In this document: positions 1 to 8,818 of the stretch, piece by piece
Layout: every line of letters starts with the position of its first letter
Numbering within the stretch: position 1 is the stretch's first letter
Source: Actinacidiphila oryziradicis
GTDB lineage: Bacteria > Actinomycetota > Actinomycetes > Streptomycetales > Streptomycetaceae
Reading direction: 5' to 3'
Assembly: GCF_005047355.1 (NCBI RefSeq)
Contig: NZ_SUMC01000009.1
Span: 172,505-236,504, forward strand
Length of the DNA stretch: 64,000 bases
The notes under the pieces: generated by a model
The model's input: the letters and a program-made list of their open reading frames with translations, nothing else
Databases searched by the model: none
What the model was told of the DNA's origin: nothing
Made by a program: the position numbers and the translations under genes

Positions 1-12
1 CGCCTTCAGTCT

Positions 13-31
13 CCTGACGGCGTCCGTCAGG
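13..31. terminator. Short perfect stem-loop downstream of the aminotransferase gene
   Basis: CCTGACGG and CCGTCAGG pair around a three-base loop. It lies about 30 bases past the stop of the minus-strand aminotransferase gene and could act as its terminator. No T-tract is seen, and the window edge hides whether this DNA belongs to another gene. Confidence 0.3.
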
Positions 32-60
32 ACCTCCGCGGGCCTGGCGGAATGCGAGAT

Positions 61-1224
61 TCACCATCGCTGGAGGCGCGCTGCGGCCTCCTGGAGGACT
101 TTGTCCTGCTTGCAGAAGGCGAAGCGGACCTGGCTGCGGCCGGCGTCGGGGTCGTCGTAGAAGACGGCGTTAGGGATGGCGACGACGCCGCAGCGTTCGG
201 GGAGCGTCCGGCAGAACGCCAGGCCGTCCTTCTCACCGAAGGGCGTGATGTCGGTAGTGATGAAGTAAGTACCCGCAGGCCGGAAGAGTTCGAAGCCTGC
301 TTCGGTGAGGCCGGCGGAGAGGATATCCCGCTTGCGCCGAAGGTTGTCGCGGAGGCCCGTGTAGTAGCTGTCCGGGAGGCGCAGGGCTTCTGCCATGGCG
401 TACTGGAAGGGGCCGGAGCTGACGTAGGTCAGGAACTGCTTGGCGGTGCGGACGGCGGCGACGAGGGGAGCCGAGGCGGTTACCCAGCCAACCTTCCAGC
501 CGGTGAAGGAGAAGGTCTTTCCGGCTGAGGAGATGGAGACGGTGCGGTCGCGCATGCCGGGGAAGGAGACGAGGGGGATGTGCTCGGCGTCGTCGTAGAC
601 GAGGTGTTCGTAGACCTCGTCGGTGACGACCAGCAGATCGCGCTCGACGGCGAGTTCGGCGATGGCGGCCAGTTCGTCGCGGGTCAGGACCATGCCGGTG
701 GGGTTGTGGGGTGAGTTCAGCAGGAGGAGCCGGGTGCGGGGGGTGACCGCCGCGCGCAGGGCGTCCAGATCGGGGCGGAAGGAGGGGGCGCGCAGGGTGA
801 GTGGCACGCGGATGGCGCCGGCCATGGCGATGCAGGCGGCGTAGGAGTCGTAGAAGGGCTCGAAGGCGATCACCTCGTCGCCCGGCTCCAGCAGGGCGAG
901 CATCGCTGCCGCGATCGCCTCGGTGGCTCCGGCGGTGACCAGGACCTCGGTGTCGGGGTCGTAGGGGAGGCCGTAGAAGCGCTGCTGGTGTTCCGCGACG
1001 GCCGTCCGGAGCTCCGGGACGCCGGGGCCGGGCGGGTACTGGTTGCCCTTCCCCTCGCGGATGGCGCGGACGGCCGCCTCGGCGATATCGGCGGGGCCGT
1101 CGGTGTCGGGGAAGCCCTGGCCGAGGTTGATGGACCCGGTCTTCAGGGCCAGGGCGGACATCTCCGCGAAGATCGTGGTCCCGAATTCGGCGAGACTGCG
1201 GTTCAACGGCGGCCTTGCTCCCAT
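61..1224 (-). CDS. PLP-dependent class I/II aminotransferase (DapC/methionine aminotransferase-like)
   Basis: The 387-residue product is a cytoplasmic fold-type I PLP enzyme. Visible motifs are the N-terminal NLGQGFPD, the GATEAI segment, the NSPHNPTG loop, the TDEVYEHL aspartate motif and SAGKTFSFTGWKVGW with the PLP-binding lysine. This pattern matches the group containing actinobacterial N-succinyldiaminopimelate aminotransferase (DapC) and methionine/kynurenine aminotransferases. The substrate cannot be decided from sequence. The reading frame stays open far upstream, but similarity begins at MGARPPLNRSL, so the ATG at 1224 is chosen; a second Met (MSALALK) lies about 20 residues in. The next gene upstream is also on the minus strand, 20 bases away. 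Confidence 0.88.
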   Translation of the reverse strand: MGARPPLNRSLAEFGTTIFAEMSALALKTGSINLGQGFPDTDGPADIAEAAVRAIREGKGNQYPPGPGVPELRTAVAEHQQRFYGLPYDPDTEVLVTAGATEAIAAAMLALLEPGDEVIAFEPFYDSYAACIAMAGAIRVPLTLRAPSFRPDLDALRAAVTPRTRLLLLNSPHNPTGMVLTRDELAAIAELAVERDLLVVTDEVYEHLVYDDAEHIPLVSFPGMRDRTVSISSAGKTFSFTGWKVGWVTASAPLVAAVRTAKQFLTYVSSGPFQYAMAEALRLPDSYYTGLRDNLRRKRDILSAGLTEAGFELFRPAGTYFITTDITPFGEKDGLAFCRTLPERCGVVAIPNAVFYDDPDAGRSQVRFAFCKQDKVLQEAAARLQRW

Positions 1225-1244
1225 GACGGCTCCTGCCCTCGTGC

Positions 1245-2254
1245 CTAAGCGGGTTCGACGATGAGCCACGCCACTGTGGAGGTGTCGCCCGCCGCTCCCT
1301 TGACCGTAAACGATGTGCCCGCGGTCCGGCCGGCAACGTAGGCGACACCCGACGGCGTGCCGCCGGGCGCCTGGACGGTGAGGAAGATCCGGCTGGCGGT
1401 GGTGGCGGTGGTGGCGGCGGTGGTGGTGGTGGTCACGGTCACGGCGGTGGCGCCGTTGAGGGTGAGGGTGCCCATCTTGGCGTTGCTGCCCTCCTTCACC
1501 TTCAGGCCCTTGCCCGCGAGGCCCGCGACGAGGTCGGAGTCGGCGCTGCCGATCTGCCCGGCGCCCAGCCGCCCCCAGGAGGTGTCGCGGGCGCCGGAGC
1601 CGCCGGGGCCGAAGCTCTGGGTGCCGTTGATGTCGATGGCCAGGCGGTTGGCCGAGTCGCCGGTGACCGAGGCCTGGAAGGCGCGGGAGGAGGTGTCGGC
1701 GCCGGTGATCGCGTAGCCCTGGCCCGCGGCTAGGGCCTGGACGAGGGTGAGGCCGGGGTTGGCGTTGGCGTTGACCAGGACGTTGGTGGCCGTGCCGCCG
1801 AACTGGCCCAGGGTGATCCTGCCGTTGGTCCGGCGGACGGCGATCGGGGTGTCGATGGCGGCGCCGCTGTCGTCGTAGCGTACGAGAGCGAAGTCGGAGC
1901 CGTCGCCGGTGCCGGACTCGGTGGCGTCGGTGGCGCGCAGCGCTGGTTCTTGCCGCGGCTCCAGAACTGCAGGTCCCGGTTGGTGCCAACGGCGCTGGAC
2001 AGGACGTGGGCGATCCGGTACTTGCCGGGCGGGAAGTAGACCGTCGAGCCCTGGCCGGCGGCGTCGATGGCGGCCTGGATCGCGGGCTGGTCGTCGGCGG
2101 AGTCGTCCCCCTTGGCGCCGTAGTCCAGGACGTTGAGCCAGCCGGTCGCGCCCGTCGCGGCGGTGGCCTCGGTGGTGGAGGCGATGGCGGCGCCTATGGC
2201 GAGCCCGCCGATGCCCACCGCGGATCTGAGTACGGAGCGTCGTGAGTCGTTCAT
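1245..2254 (-). pseudogene. Tat-exported pectate-lyase/beta-helix-like protein, frameshifted
   Basis: The first frame starts MNDSRRSVLRSAVGIGG, a twin-arginine signal peptide. After it comes WLNVLDYGAKGDD and STVYFPPGKYRI, typical of the N-terminus of pectate-lyase-3/GH28-like right-handed beta-helix proteins and phage tail-spike-like proteins. Near 1938-1944 that frame turns into low-complexity nonsense. A second frame continues convincingly from LRATDATESG to a C-terminal domain ending AWLIVEPA. Moving between frames needs one extra base, so the sequence looks like a one-base deletion. Intact, it would encode about 336 residues. The cause could be a true mutation, a sequencing error or, less likely, recoding. 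The middle has Thr/Ala-rich repeats. Confidence 0.65.
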
Positions 2255-2380
2255 GGTTGCCCCCCTGGGACCTCTGCGACCGGTCGGCGGCGCCGAACCT
2301 CTGGACTTCCTCAACTCTGCTTTCGCCCAGGGCGGGTGAGGGCATCACCGTCGCACGGAACAGAAAGCGGGGTGGGAAGA

Positions 2381-2680
2381 ATGATCGTCTTCCTCATAAT
2401 TGTTGTGGTCTTGATCGTCTGGGGGATTTACGCGGCATCACGGCTCGGCACCACCGAGACCCAGCGCCGCAAGCGGACGAAGCGCCCCTACCGGGGCAGC
2501 AACAGCTCCACCGGCAGTGACAGCGGCGCCAGTTGGTGGGCCGGCGGCGGGGACAGCGGTGGCGGCCACGGGGGTGGCCACGGGGGTGGCCACCACTCCT
2601 GCGGCGGTGGCGGGCACTCCTCCTGCGGCGGCGGCAGCTCGTGCGGTGGCGGTGGCGGGGGCTGTGGCGGGGGCAACTGA
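2381..2680 (+). CDS. Small membrane-anchored protein with Gly/His/Cys-rich tail
   Basis: The 99-residue product starts MIVFLIIVVVLIVWGIYAAS, a single N-terminal transmembrane segment. A short Arg/Lys-rich stretch follows, then a tail made almost only of Gly, His, Cys and Ser with HGGGH and SCGGG repeats. The ATG at 2381 follows a GGGTGGGAAGA ribosome site; 15 upstream in-frame codons are not hydrophobic and are excluded. The tail contains many potential metal ligands (His and Cys), so metal binding is possible, but no known family is recognised. It is divergent from the exported beta-helix gene. Confidence 0.6.
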   Translation: MIVFLIIVVVLIVWGIYAASRLGTTETQRRKRTKRPYRGSNSSTGSDSGASWWAGGGDSGGGHGGGHGGGHHSCGGGGHSSCGGGSSCGGGGGGCGGGN

Positions 2681-2754
2681 GGCCGACGCCGTCGGCAGTT
2701 GCCATTTCACATCCTGACCAGGGGAAATGCGTCCGGTGCATGCCGCACTGCATA

Positions 2755-2787
2755 TGCGCCCGACGGGCCGTCCGCCCGCCGGGCGCA
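2755..2787 (+). terminator. GC-rich stem-loop after the Gly/His/Cys-rich protein gene
   Basis: TGCGCCCG at 2755-2762 pairs with CGGGCGCA at 2780-2787. It lies 75 bases past the stop of the small membrane protein gene and fits a terminator. The rest of the 2681-2989 gap shows no gene; it holds the presumed promoter for the next gene. Confidence 0.45.
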
Positions 2788-2989
2788 TTGTGGTGAACAC
2801 ATGAACCGTTACGCGCTCGTGGGGATGTAAAGCGGGCGCAGATGGGTAAAAAGGCTGAGGGCGAACCTCTTTTCATGATTCCGTACTTAACGGACCCCTA
2901 CGGACCCCACGTGGGCACGAGCCGACAGACGTTCCCCCTTCGCGGTGCGGGTCGGCCCATCATCCACTGCGTGCTTGCGGAGCCGACCC

Positions 2990-3511
2990 ATGCTCAAATC
3001 CCTTTCGACCACCTACACCGACACCCGCGCCGGAGATCTCGCCTGGTGCCTGGGACTGGAACCACTGCCGGCGCTCGCCGTGCTCGACCTTGAGCTCGGC
3101 GGCTCGCGGCGCTCCCGCGTCCAGGTCCAGATGCGACTGCTCGGCGCCTCCCATCAGGTCATTCTCGACGCGCCGCACGGCCGGTGCTCCGAGACCGTGG
3201 CGTGCCTGCCCAGTAGCAGTGCTCCGCTGCCCCTCGGGGTGGCCAAACGGATCGGGGAGTGGGACTACGAATTCGCCGCCCGAGTCGAGACGCTCTCCCG
3301 CGGCTCCTTCGCGGGCCGGGCCCAGGAGCTGCTCGCGCTGGTCGCCGACCACCCGAACGGGTTGGCCGGTACGTTCCCCGGCCATCCGCACGCTTTCACG
3401 GCCATGCTCGTCCAAAACATGGAGGGCGGGGTGCACTGGCGCACATGGCACGCGTATCCGCAGGAGGGGCGACTTGTGGCGACCCGGTCGCGGCTCAGCA
3501 TGCTGGAGTGA
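2990..3511 (+). CDS. DUF2617 family protein
   Basis: The product is 173 residues and starts MLKSLSTTYTDTRAGDLAW, with LPALAVLDLEL and HQVILDAP following. This is the layout of the actinobacterial DUF2617 family (about 170 residues, function unknown). No transmembrane segment or signal peptide is seen. The ORF is open 45 bases upstream, but the ATG at 2990 begins the conserved part. It is followed after 70 bases by the spermidine-synthase-like gene on the same strand, so the two may be co-expressed. Confidence 0.7.
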   Translation: MLKSLSTTYTDTRAGDLAWCLGLEPLPALAVLDLELGGSRRSRVQVQMRLLGASHQVILDAPHGRCSETVACLPSSSAPLPLGVAKRIGEWDYEFAARVETLSRGSFAGRAQELLALVADHPNGLAGTFPGHPHAFTAMLVQNMEGGVHWRTWHAYPQEGRLVATRSRLSMLE

Positions 3512-3581
3512 GCCGTCAAGTGCCGCAATTGCACCCCCGCGCGTGACGTTTGGAGGCATAAAACTGACATAGCGTTCATAC

Positions 3582-5156
3582 ATGATCGACCAGTCGCCCC
3601 TCCGCGCGCCCACCCCGCTACGGCTCCCGGTGGCGGCAGGACCGGCCCGGATTCTGGTCCTCGCCGCGGTCTTCATCTGTGCCGCCTGCGGACTGGTCTA
3701 CGAACTCGAGCTGGTCGCCCTCGCCTCGTACCTCGTCGGCGACTCCGTCACCCAGGCCTCTGTCGTGCTGTCCGTGATGGTCTTCGCCATGGGCGTCGGC
3801 TCGCTGCTGGCCAAGCGGCTGCGGTGTGCCGCCGTGGCCGGCTTCGTGGCGGTCGAGGCGGCGCTCGCGCTGGTCGGCGGGCTGTCGGTGATGGCGCTCT
3901 ACGCGAGCTTCGCATGGCTGGGGCAGTCCCGCCCGGCGATGGCCGCCTGCGCCTTCGCCATCGGTGTCCTCATCGGCGCCGAGGTTCCGCTGCTCATGAC
4001 GCTCATTCAGCGGATCCGGCGCCAGGACGCGGGCGGGGCCGTCGCCGACCTCTTCGCCGCCGACTATGTCGGCGCGCTCGTCGGCGGCCTCGCCTTCCCC
4101 TTTCTCCTGCTGCCGTCACTCGGCCAGCTGAGCGGCGCGCTCTTCACCGGCGCGGTCAATGTCGCGGGCGGCGGGGCGCTGGTGCTCTGGCTCTTCCGCG
4201 GCGACCTCACCCTGCGGGCGCGGTCCTGGCTGCTCGTGGCGAACGCTGTGGTGCTGGCGGTGCTCGCCGGGGCCGCGGTGGGCGCCGCGCCTTTCGAACG
4301 GGCCGTCCAGCAGGCGATCTACGGCGGGGACGTACGGGTCGCCAGGCATTCCGCCGTACAGGAAATCGTCCTCACCGGCGGGGCGTGGCCGTCGCTGCGG
4401 CTCTACCTCGACGGGCGGCTGCGCGCCGGCGGCCTCGACGGATTCCGTTACGACGAGGGCCTGGTGCACCCCGCCATGGCCGGCCCCCGCAGCCGTGTCC
4501 TCGTCCTCGGCGGCGGCGACGGGCTCGCCGCCCGGGAAGTGCTCCGGTATGCCGACGTCCGGTCGGTCACCATCGTCGACCCCGACGCCGCCCTCGTCCG
4601 GCTGGGCCGCAGCGACCCGGGCCTGGCCGCCCTGAATCACCGCGCTCTGCGCGACCCGCGCGTCCGTGTCGTGGTGAGCGACCCCTTCGACTGGGTGCGG
4701 ACGTTGCCCCGGTACGACCATTACGACGTCATCTTCGCCGACCTCCCCGATCCCGGGATCTCGCGCAGCGCCAAGTTCTACTCCGAGGAGTTCTACGGCC
4801 TCGCCGGGCGCGCACTCGCCGCAGGCGGGCGCCTGGTGGTGCACGCCGGGTCCCCCAGCGTCTCGCCGCGCGGCTACTGGACGGTCGACGCGACCCTGCG
4901 CGGTGTCGGCTTCCACACCGCGCCCTACTGGATCGGCGGGCCGCGCGAAGGGCGCGGCGCCCCCCGCGCCACCGACTGGGGGTTCCTCCTCGCCGCCCGT
5001 ACCCCGTCCGTACCCCGCCTCGCTGCCGACGCGCCGCCCCTGCGCTCCCTCACCCCCGCCCTGCTGCGCTCCGCCGCGCGCACGGCCGCCACCTCGCGCC
5101 TCGGCGGGCTGCCGCCCTCCACGCTGATGCGGCCGCGGGTATCCGGTGCGGGGTGA
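3582..5156 (+). CDS. Membrane-spanning spermidine synthase-like protein
   Basis: The 524-residue product has two parts. The N-terminal ~210 residues contain about seven hydrophobic segments beginning [21 protein letters not shown]. The C-terminal part is an aminopropyltransferase-type Rossmann domain with [16 protein letters not shown] (SAM/dcSAM loop), TIVDPDAA, and [10 protein letters not shown] at the position of the catalytic Asp loop of spermidine synthases. Such fused membrane proteins are common in actinobacteria and their substrate is not established. It starts at an ATG 27 bases after a TTTGGAGG-like site. The tail beyond residue 470 is Pro/Arg/Ala rich and poorly conserved. Confidence 0.8.
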   Translation: MIDQSPLRAPTPLRLPVAAGPARILVLAAVFICAACGLVYELELVALASYLVGDSVTQASVVLSVMVFAMGVGSLLAKRLRCAAVAGFVAVEAALALVGGLSVMALYASFAWLGQSRPAMAACAFAIGVLIGAEVPLLMTLIQRIRRQDAGGAVADLFAADYVGALVGGLAFPFLLLPSLGQLSGALFTGAVNVAGGGALVLWLFRGDLTLRARSWLLVANAVVLAVLAGAAVGAAPFERAVQQAIYGGDVRVARHSAVQEIVLTGGAWPSLRLYLDGRLRAGGLDGFRYDEGLVHPAMAGPRSRVLVLGGGDGLAAREVLRYADVRSVTIVDPDAALVRLGRSDPGLAALNHRALRDPRVRVVVSDPFDWVRTLPRYDHYDVIFADLPDPGISRSAKFYSEEFYGLAGRALAAGGRLVVHAGSPSVSPRGYWTVDATLRGVGFHTAPYWIGGPREGRGAPRATDWGFLLAARTPSVPRLAADAPPLRSLTPALLRSAARTAATSRLGGLPPSTLMRPRVSGAG

Positions 5157-5253
5157 GCGCCGGTCCGGTGGGCGCCCCGCGCCCCGCGCCCCGCGCCCGG
5201 CGCGCGGCGGAAACGGCTGACCGAGCGCCGCGGGCTCGCTAGGCTCGGAGGCC

Positions 5254-6120
5254 ATGGAGCATGAGGCGTTCGTTCCGGTTCCCGCCGCAAGCATCCGGCG
5301 GGCCCTTGCCGACCCGGCACGGGTCGCCCGTAGCGTGCCGGGTCTGCAGCAACAGCCAGCCCCGGCGGACGCGCCGCCGGAGGAAATCGGCGGCCGGCTC
5401 CGCGTCCGTATCGGCGGCTCGACGATCACGTACCGCGGAACGCTCCGCATCAGTCCGCGCGGCGACAAGCGCTTCGTGGTCGAGGCTGAGGGCGTGGAGG
5501 CCCGCGGCAGCGGCACGGTGAAGCTCAGCCTCGACATCGCCGCGGAGCCGGCCGAGGGCGGCACATTGCTGGCGTTCAGCGGCACCCTGCAGGCCGGCGG
5601 CCGGCTGGCCGAGTTCGCCGACGAAACGGCCACGGCGGCGGCGCACCGTCTGCTGGACCGCTTTGTCACGGCCCTGGCCGAGGAGGAGGAACCTGAGCAC
5701 GAGGCACCCCGGCCGCTGGAAGACCCGGAAGACCCGGAAGACCCGGAAGACGCAGTAGACGCAGTAGACGCAGCAGACCCAGTAGACGCAGCAGACCCGG
5801 AGATCCCGGAAGACGTCACCGAACTCCCCGAAGGCGTGACCGTGCCCGAGAGCGCGGCCGAACTGGACGAGCTCGACGTTCTGGAGCCGGGTGAGGACGA
5901 GGGCGAGGCGCCCCCGGCCGAGGCGGCCCACGCCCGCCGGACGATGATCGGCCGCAGCGCCGAGGAGGTCGACCACGCGCCGCCACGCGGGCGGTACGCG
6001 CCTGTGCCGCCGCCGGACACGACGGCGCGGAGCGAGGCGCTGCGCTGGGCCGCGCCGGCCGCCGCCGCGCTGATCGCTTCAGCGGTAGTGGTGGGGCGGC
6101 TGTTGCGGCGCAGGCGGTAG
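5254..6120 (+). CDS. SRPBCC/CoxG-like domain protein with acidic repeat linker and C-terminal anchor
   Basis: The product is 288 residues. Residues 1-145 resemble the SRPBCC fold of carbon-monoxide-dehydrogenase subunit G-like proteins (MEHEAFVPVPAAS, GGRLRVRIGGSTITYRG, then ALLAFSGTLQ-type strands and RLLDRFV). The middle is strongly acidic with Asp-Pro-Glu and Asp-Ala-Val repeats written by a near-perfect 9-base DNA repeat around 5720-5800. The end has one hydrophobic helix (AAALIASAVVVGRLL) followed by arginines, so the protein is probably tail-anchored with the lipid-binding-type domain in the cytoplasm. The start ATG follows a GGAG site. Confidence 0.65.
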   Translation: MEHEAFVPVPAASIRRALADPARVARSVPGLQQQPAPADAPPEEIGGRLRVRIGGSTITYRGTLRISPRGDKRFVVEAEGVEARGSGTVKLSLDIAAEPAEGGTLLAFSGTLQAGGRLAEFADETATAAAHRLLDRFVTALAEEEEPEHEAPRPLEDPEDPEDPEDAVDAVDAADPVDAADPEIPEDVTELPEGVTVPESAAELDELDVLEPGEDEGEAPPAEAAHARRTMIGRSAEEVDHAPPRGRYAPVPPPDTTARSEALRWAAPAAAALIASAVVVGRLLRRRR

Positions 6121-6142
6121 CCGGTCCCGTAATGTCTGTGCC

Positions 6143-6970
6143 GTGGCCACGCACGAGCAGCAGACGCAAGCGAATGACGCCCGGATCCGGCTGTGCGCCG
6201 GGAACGCGGAAGTGACGATCCGGCCGGACAAGGGCTGCCGGATCGGGTCGCTGGTTGTCGACGGCGCCGAAATCCTGCGGCAGGGGGACAACTTCGGGGC
6301 GTTCCCGATGGTGCCGTGGTGCGGCCGCACCGAGAACGGCCGCTTCCGCAACGGCGGGGTGGTCCACCAGATGCCGCAGGACGCGGGCCCGCACGCGATC
6401 CACGGAACGGGCCGCCACGCCGCGTGGCGGCAGGCTCCGGGCGCGACGGAGACGACAGCCAGCTTCTACTACGACCTCACCGACCCGTGGCCGTATCCGG
6501 GCCGGGTGACCCAGCTGTTCGAGCTGGCCCCCGAACATCTCACGCTCACCATGGCCGTGGAGACGACCGCCGACTCCTTCCCGGCGCAGGCCGGCTGGCA
6601 TCCGTGGTTCCGCCGCAACCTCGGCAGCGGCGGCCAGGACGTACAACTCGAATTCACTCCCGCCTGGCAGGAGGAGCGCGGTGAGAACCACCTCCCCACC
6701 GGTCGCCGCCTCGACCCGCAGTCCGGCCCCTGGGACGACTGCTTCGGTATGCCGGACGGCGTGGATGCCACCCTGACCTGGCCGGGGGAGCTGAAGGTCC
6801 GGGTCACCAGCCCGGCGGAGTGGGTCGTGGTCTACGACGAGCAGTCCGAAGCCGTGTGCGTGGAGCCGCAGTCGGGGCCGCCGAACGGCCTCAACACTCA
6901 CCCGCGCCTGGTCACGCCGATCGACCCGCTGGAGATCACCACGACCTGGGCGTGGGAACAGCTCCGATAA
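6143..6970 (+). CDS. Aldose 1-epimerase family protein
   Basis: The 275-residue product has the galactose-mutarotase-like signature pattern: GFGAFPMVPWCGR-type N-terminal strand, HAIHGTGRHAAW, and AGWHPWFRRNL, with a late VCVEPQSGPPN segment carrying the catalytic-type Glu. These positions fit the His/Glu set used for interconverting alpha and beta anomers of hexoses. It is cytoplasmic, with no signal peptide. The start is a GTG at 6143. It sits 17 bases upstream of pyrE, suggesting co-transcription without an obvious pathway link. Confidence 0.78.
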   Translation: MATHEQQTQANDARIRLCAGNAEVTIRPDKGCRIGSLVVDGAEILRQGDNFGAFPMVPWCGRTENGRFRNGGVVHQMPQDAGPHAIHGTGRHAAWRQAPGATETTASFYYDLTDPWPYPGRVTQLFELAPEHLTLTMAVETTADSFPAQAGWHPWFRRNLGSGGQDVQLEFTPAWQEERGENHLPTGRRLDPQSGPWDDCFGMPDGVDATLTWPGELKVRVTSPAEWVVVYDEQSEAVCVEPQSGPPNGLNTHPRLVTPIDPLEITTTWAWEQLR

Positions 6971-6987
6971 CCTCTAACCTCGTAGCC

Positions 6988-7545
6988 ATGACTGACGCCG
7001 CCCGTGACCGTGACGCCCGCGATGCCCTGCTTCAGCACATCAGGACCAAGGCCGTGGTGCACGGCAAGGTGACCCTCTCCTCCGGCCTGGAATCCGACTA
7101 CTACATCGACCTCCGCCGGATCACCCTGGACGGCGAGGCCGCGCCGCTGGTCGGCCTGGTGATGCTGGACGCGACCGAAGGCGTCGAGTACGACGCGGTC
7201 GGCGGTCTGACGGCGGGCGCCGACCCGGTCGCCACGGCGATGCTGCACGCGGCCGCCGCGCGCGGCAGGAAGCTCGACGCGTTTTTCGTACGCAAGGCCC
7301 AGAAGGCGCACGGCATGCAGCGCCGTATCGAGGGCCCGGACGTCAAGGGCCGCCGGGTGCTCGCGGTCGATGACACCTCGACCACCGGTGGCTCGCCGCT
7401 GACCGCGGTGGAGGCGCTGCGGGAGGCCGGGGCCGAGGTGGTCGGTGTGGCGGTGATCGTGGAGCGCGGGGCCGCGCCGGTGATCGAGGCGGCAGGACTG
7501 CCGTACTACCAGGCGTACGGCCTGGACGATCTGGACCTGGGCTGA
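6988..7545 (+). CDS. pyrE: Orotate phosphoribosyltransferase
   Basis: The 185-residue enzyme joins orotate and PRPP to make orotidine 5'-phosphate in pyrimidine synthesis. SSGLESDYYIDLR, the FFVRKAQKAHG lysine loop and the PRPP-binding VLAVDDTSTTGGS motif are all present. The length is normal for the actinobacterial form. The upstream frame is open but unconserved, so the ATG at 6988 is used; it lies 17 bases after the epimerase gene. A parS site lies just downstream. Confidence 0.93.
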   Translation: MTDAARDRDARDALLQHIRTKAVVHGKVTLSSGLESDYYIDLRRITLDGEAAPLVGLVMLDATEGVEYDAVGGLTAGADPVATAMLHAAAARGRKLDAFFVRKAQKAHGMQRRIEGPDVKGRRVLAVDDTSTTGGSPLTAVEALREAGAEVVGVAVIVERGAAPVIEAAGLPYYQAYGLDDLDLG

Positions 7546-7569
7546 CGGGGCGACCTGGCCGACCGGGCT

Positions 7570-7583
7570 GTTTCACGTGAAAC
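7570..7583. other. parS: parS chromosome-partition site
   Basis: GTTTCACGTGAAAC is a perfect 14-base palindrome identical to the Streptomyces ParB-binding parS consensus. It lies in the intergenic space between pyrE and fba. In Streptomyces these sites cluster around oriC, so this window is probably in the origin-proximal part of the chromosome. Confidence 0.9.
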
Positions 7584-7687
7584 CGCCCATCTGGGAGGAT
7601 GGGGGCGGCGAGTACGTCGCCCCCAGGTCAGGGTCACCGCAGACGTAGACAGTCCTAGACAACCCGCACATCACGAGGAGCGGACAC

Positions 7688-8710
7688 ATGCCCATCGCAA
7701 CCCCCGAGGTCTACAACGAGATGCTCGACCGGGCGAAAGCAGGCAAGTTCGCCTACCCGGCCATCAATGTCACCTCGACCCAGACCCTGCACGCGGCGCT
7801 GCGCGGCTTTTCGGAAGCGGAGAGCGACGGCATCATCCAGATCTCCACGGGTGGCGCGGAGTTCCTGGGCGGCCAGTACAACAAGGACATGGTCACCGGC
7901 GCGGTCGCGCTGGCCGAGTTCGCGCACATCGTCGCCGAGAAGTACCCGGTGACCGTCGCGCTGCACACCGACCACTGCCCGAAGGACAAGCTGGACGGCT
8001 ATGTACGTCCGCTGCTCGCGATCTCGCAGGAGCGGGTCGCCAAGGGCCTCAACCCGCTCTTCCAGTCGCACATGTGGGACGGCTCCGCCGAGACCCTCGA
8101 CGACAACCTGGAGATCGCGAAGGAGCTCCTCGCCGAGGCGGCCAAGGCGAAGATCATCCTTGAGGTGGAGATCACTCCCACCGGCGGCGAGGAGGACGGC
8201 GTCTCCCACGAGATCAATGACAACCTCTACACCACGGTCGCGGACGCGGTGAAGACCGCCGAGGCGCTCGGCCTGGGCGAGAAGGGCCGCTACCTGCTGG
8301 CCGCCTCCTTCGGCAATGTCCACGGCGTGTACAAGCCGGGCAATGTGGTGCTCCGCCCGGAGCTGCTGCGTGAGCTCCAGGACGGCGTCGGCGCGAAGTT
8401 CGGCAAGAAGGACCCGTTCTACTTCGTCTTCCACGGCGGCTCCGGCTCCAGCGAGCAGGAGATCGCCACGGCGCTGGAGAACGGCGTCGTGAAGATGAAC
8501 CTGGACACCGACACCCAGTACGCCTTCACCCGCCCGATCGTGGACCACATGTTCCGCAACTACGACGGTGTCCTGAAGGTCGACGGCGAGGTCGGCTCCA
8601 AGAAGACCTACGACCCGCGCACCTGGGGCAAGCTCGCCGAGGCCGGTATGGCTGTCCGCGTGACCCAGGCATGCGAGAACCTGCGCTCCACGGGCACCAG
8701 GCTGAAGTAA
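7688..8710 (+). CDS. fba: Class II fructose-bisphosphate aldolase
   Basis: The 340-residue enzyme interconverts fructose 1,6-bisphosphate with glyceraldehyde 3-phosphate and dihydroxyacetone phosphate in glycolysis and gluconeogenesis. Zinc and catalytic positions are visible in LHTDHCPKDK, NVHGVYKPGN and FHGGSGSSEQE, and NLDTDTQYAF is the phosphate-binding C-terminal motif. The length and order match the FbaA-like class IIA enzymes of Streptomyces. The ATG follows GAGGAGCGG. A strong terminator follows at 8771-8804. Confidence 0.95.
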   Translation: MPIATPEVYNEMLDRAKAGKFAYPAINVTSTQTLHAALRGFSEAESDGIIQISTGGAEFLGGQYNKDMVTGAVALAEFAHIVAEKYPVTVALHTDHCPKDKLDGYVRPLLAISQERVAKGLNPLFQSHMWDGSAETLDDNLEIAKELLAEAAKAKIILEVEITPTGGEEDGVSHEINDNLYTTVADAVKTAEALGLGEKGRYLLAASFGNVHGVYKPGNVVLRPELLRELQDGVGAKFGKKDPFYFVFHGGSGSSEQEIATALENGVVKMNLDTDTQYAFTRPIVDHMFRNYDGVLKVDGEVGSKKTYDPRTWGKLAEAGMAVRVTQACENLRSTGTRLK

Positions 8711-8770
8711 GCCGCCGCGCGAATCGGCGGGGGCGGCGGCATAGCAGCCGCAGCAGCCGTAGTGATACGG

Positions 8771-8804
8771 GCCCGGCATCTCCCCACGAGGTGCCGGGCT
8801 CTCG
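8771..8804 (+). terminator. Terminator of fba
   Basis: GCCCGGCA (8771-8778) pairs with TGCCGGGC (8792-8799) and is followed by a short pyrimidine-rich stretch. It lies 60 bases beyond the fba stop and just before the DUF3151 gene. Confidence 0.75.
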
Positions 8805-8818
8805 TCATACTGGAACCC

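Noticed and set aside
1225..1989. N-terminal extension of the aminotransferase frame
   Set aside because: The first 255 codons are Arg/His-rich and antiparallel to the beta-helix gene; aminotransferase similarity starts at 1224.
2907..2916. Second parS-like CCCACGTGGG
   Set aside because: Only the central CACGTG is shared; the flanking bases do not match the parS consensus.
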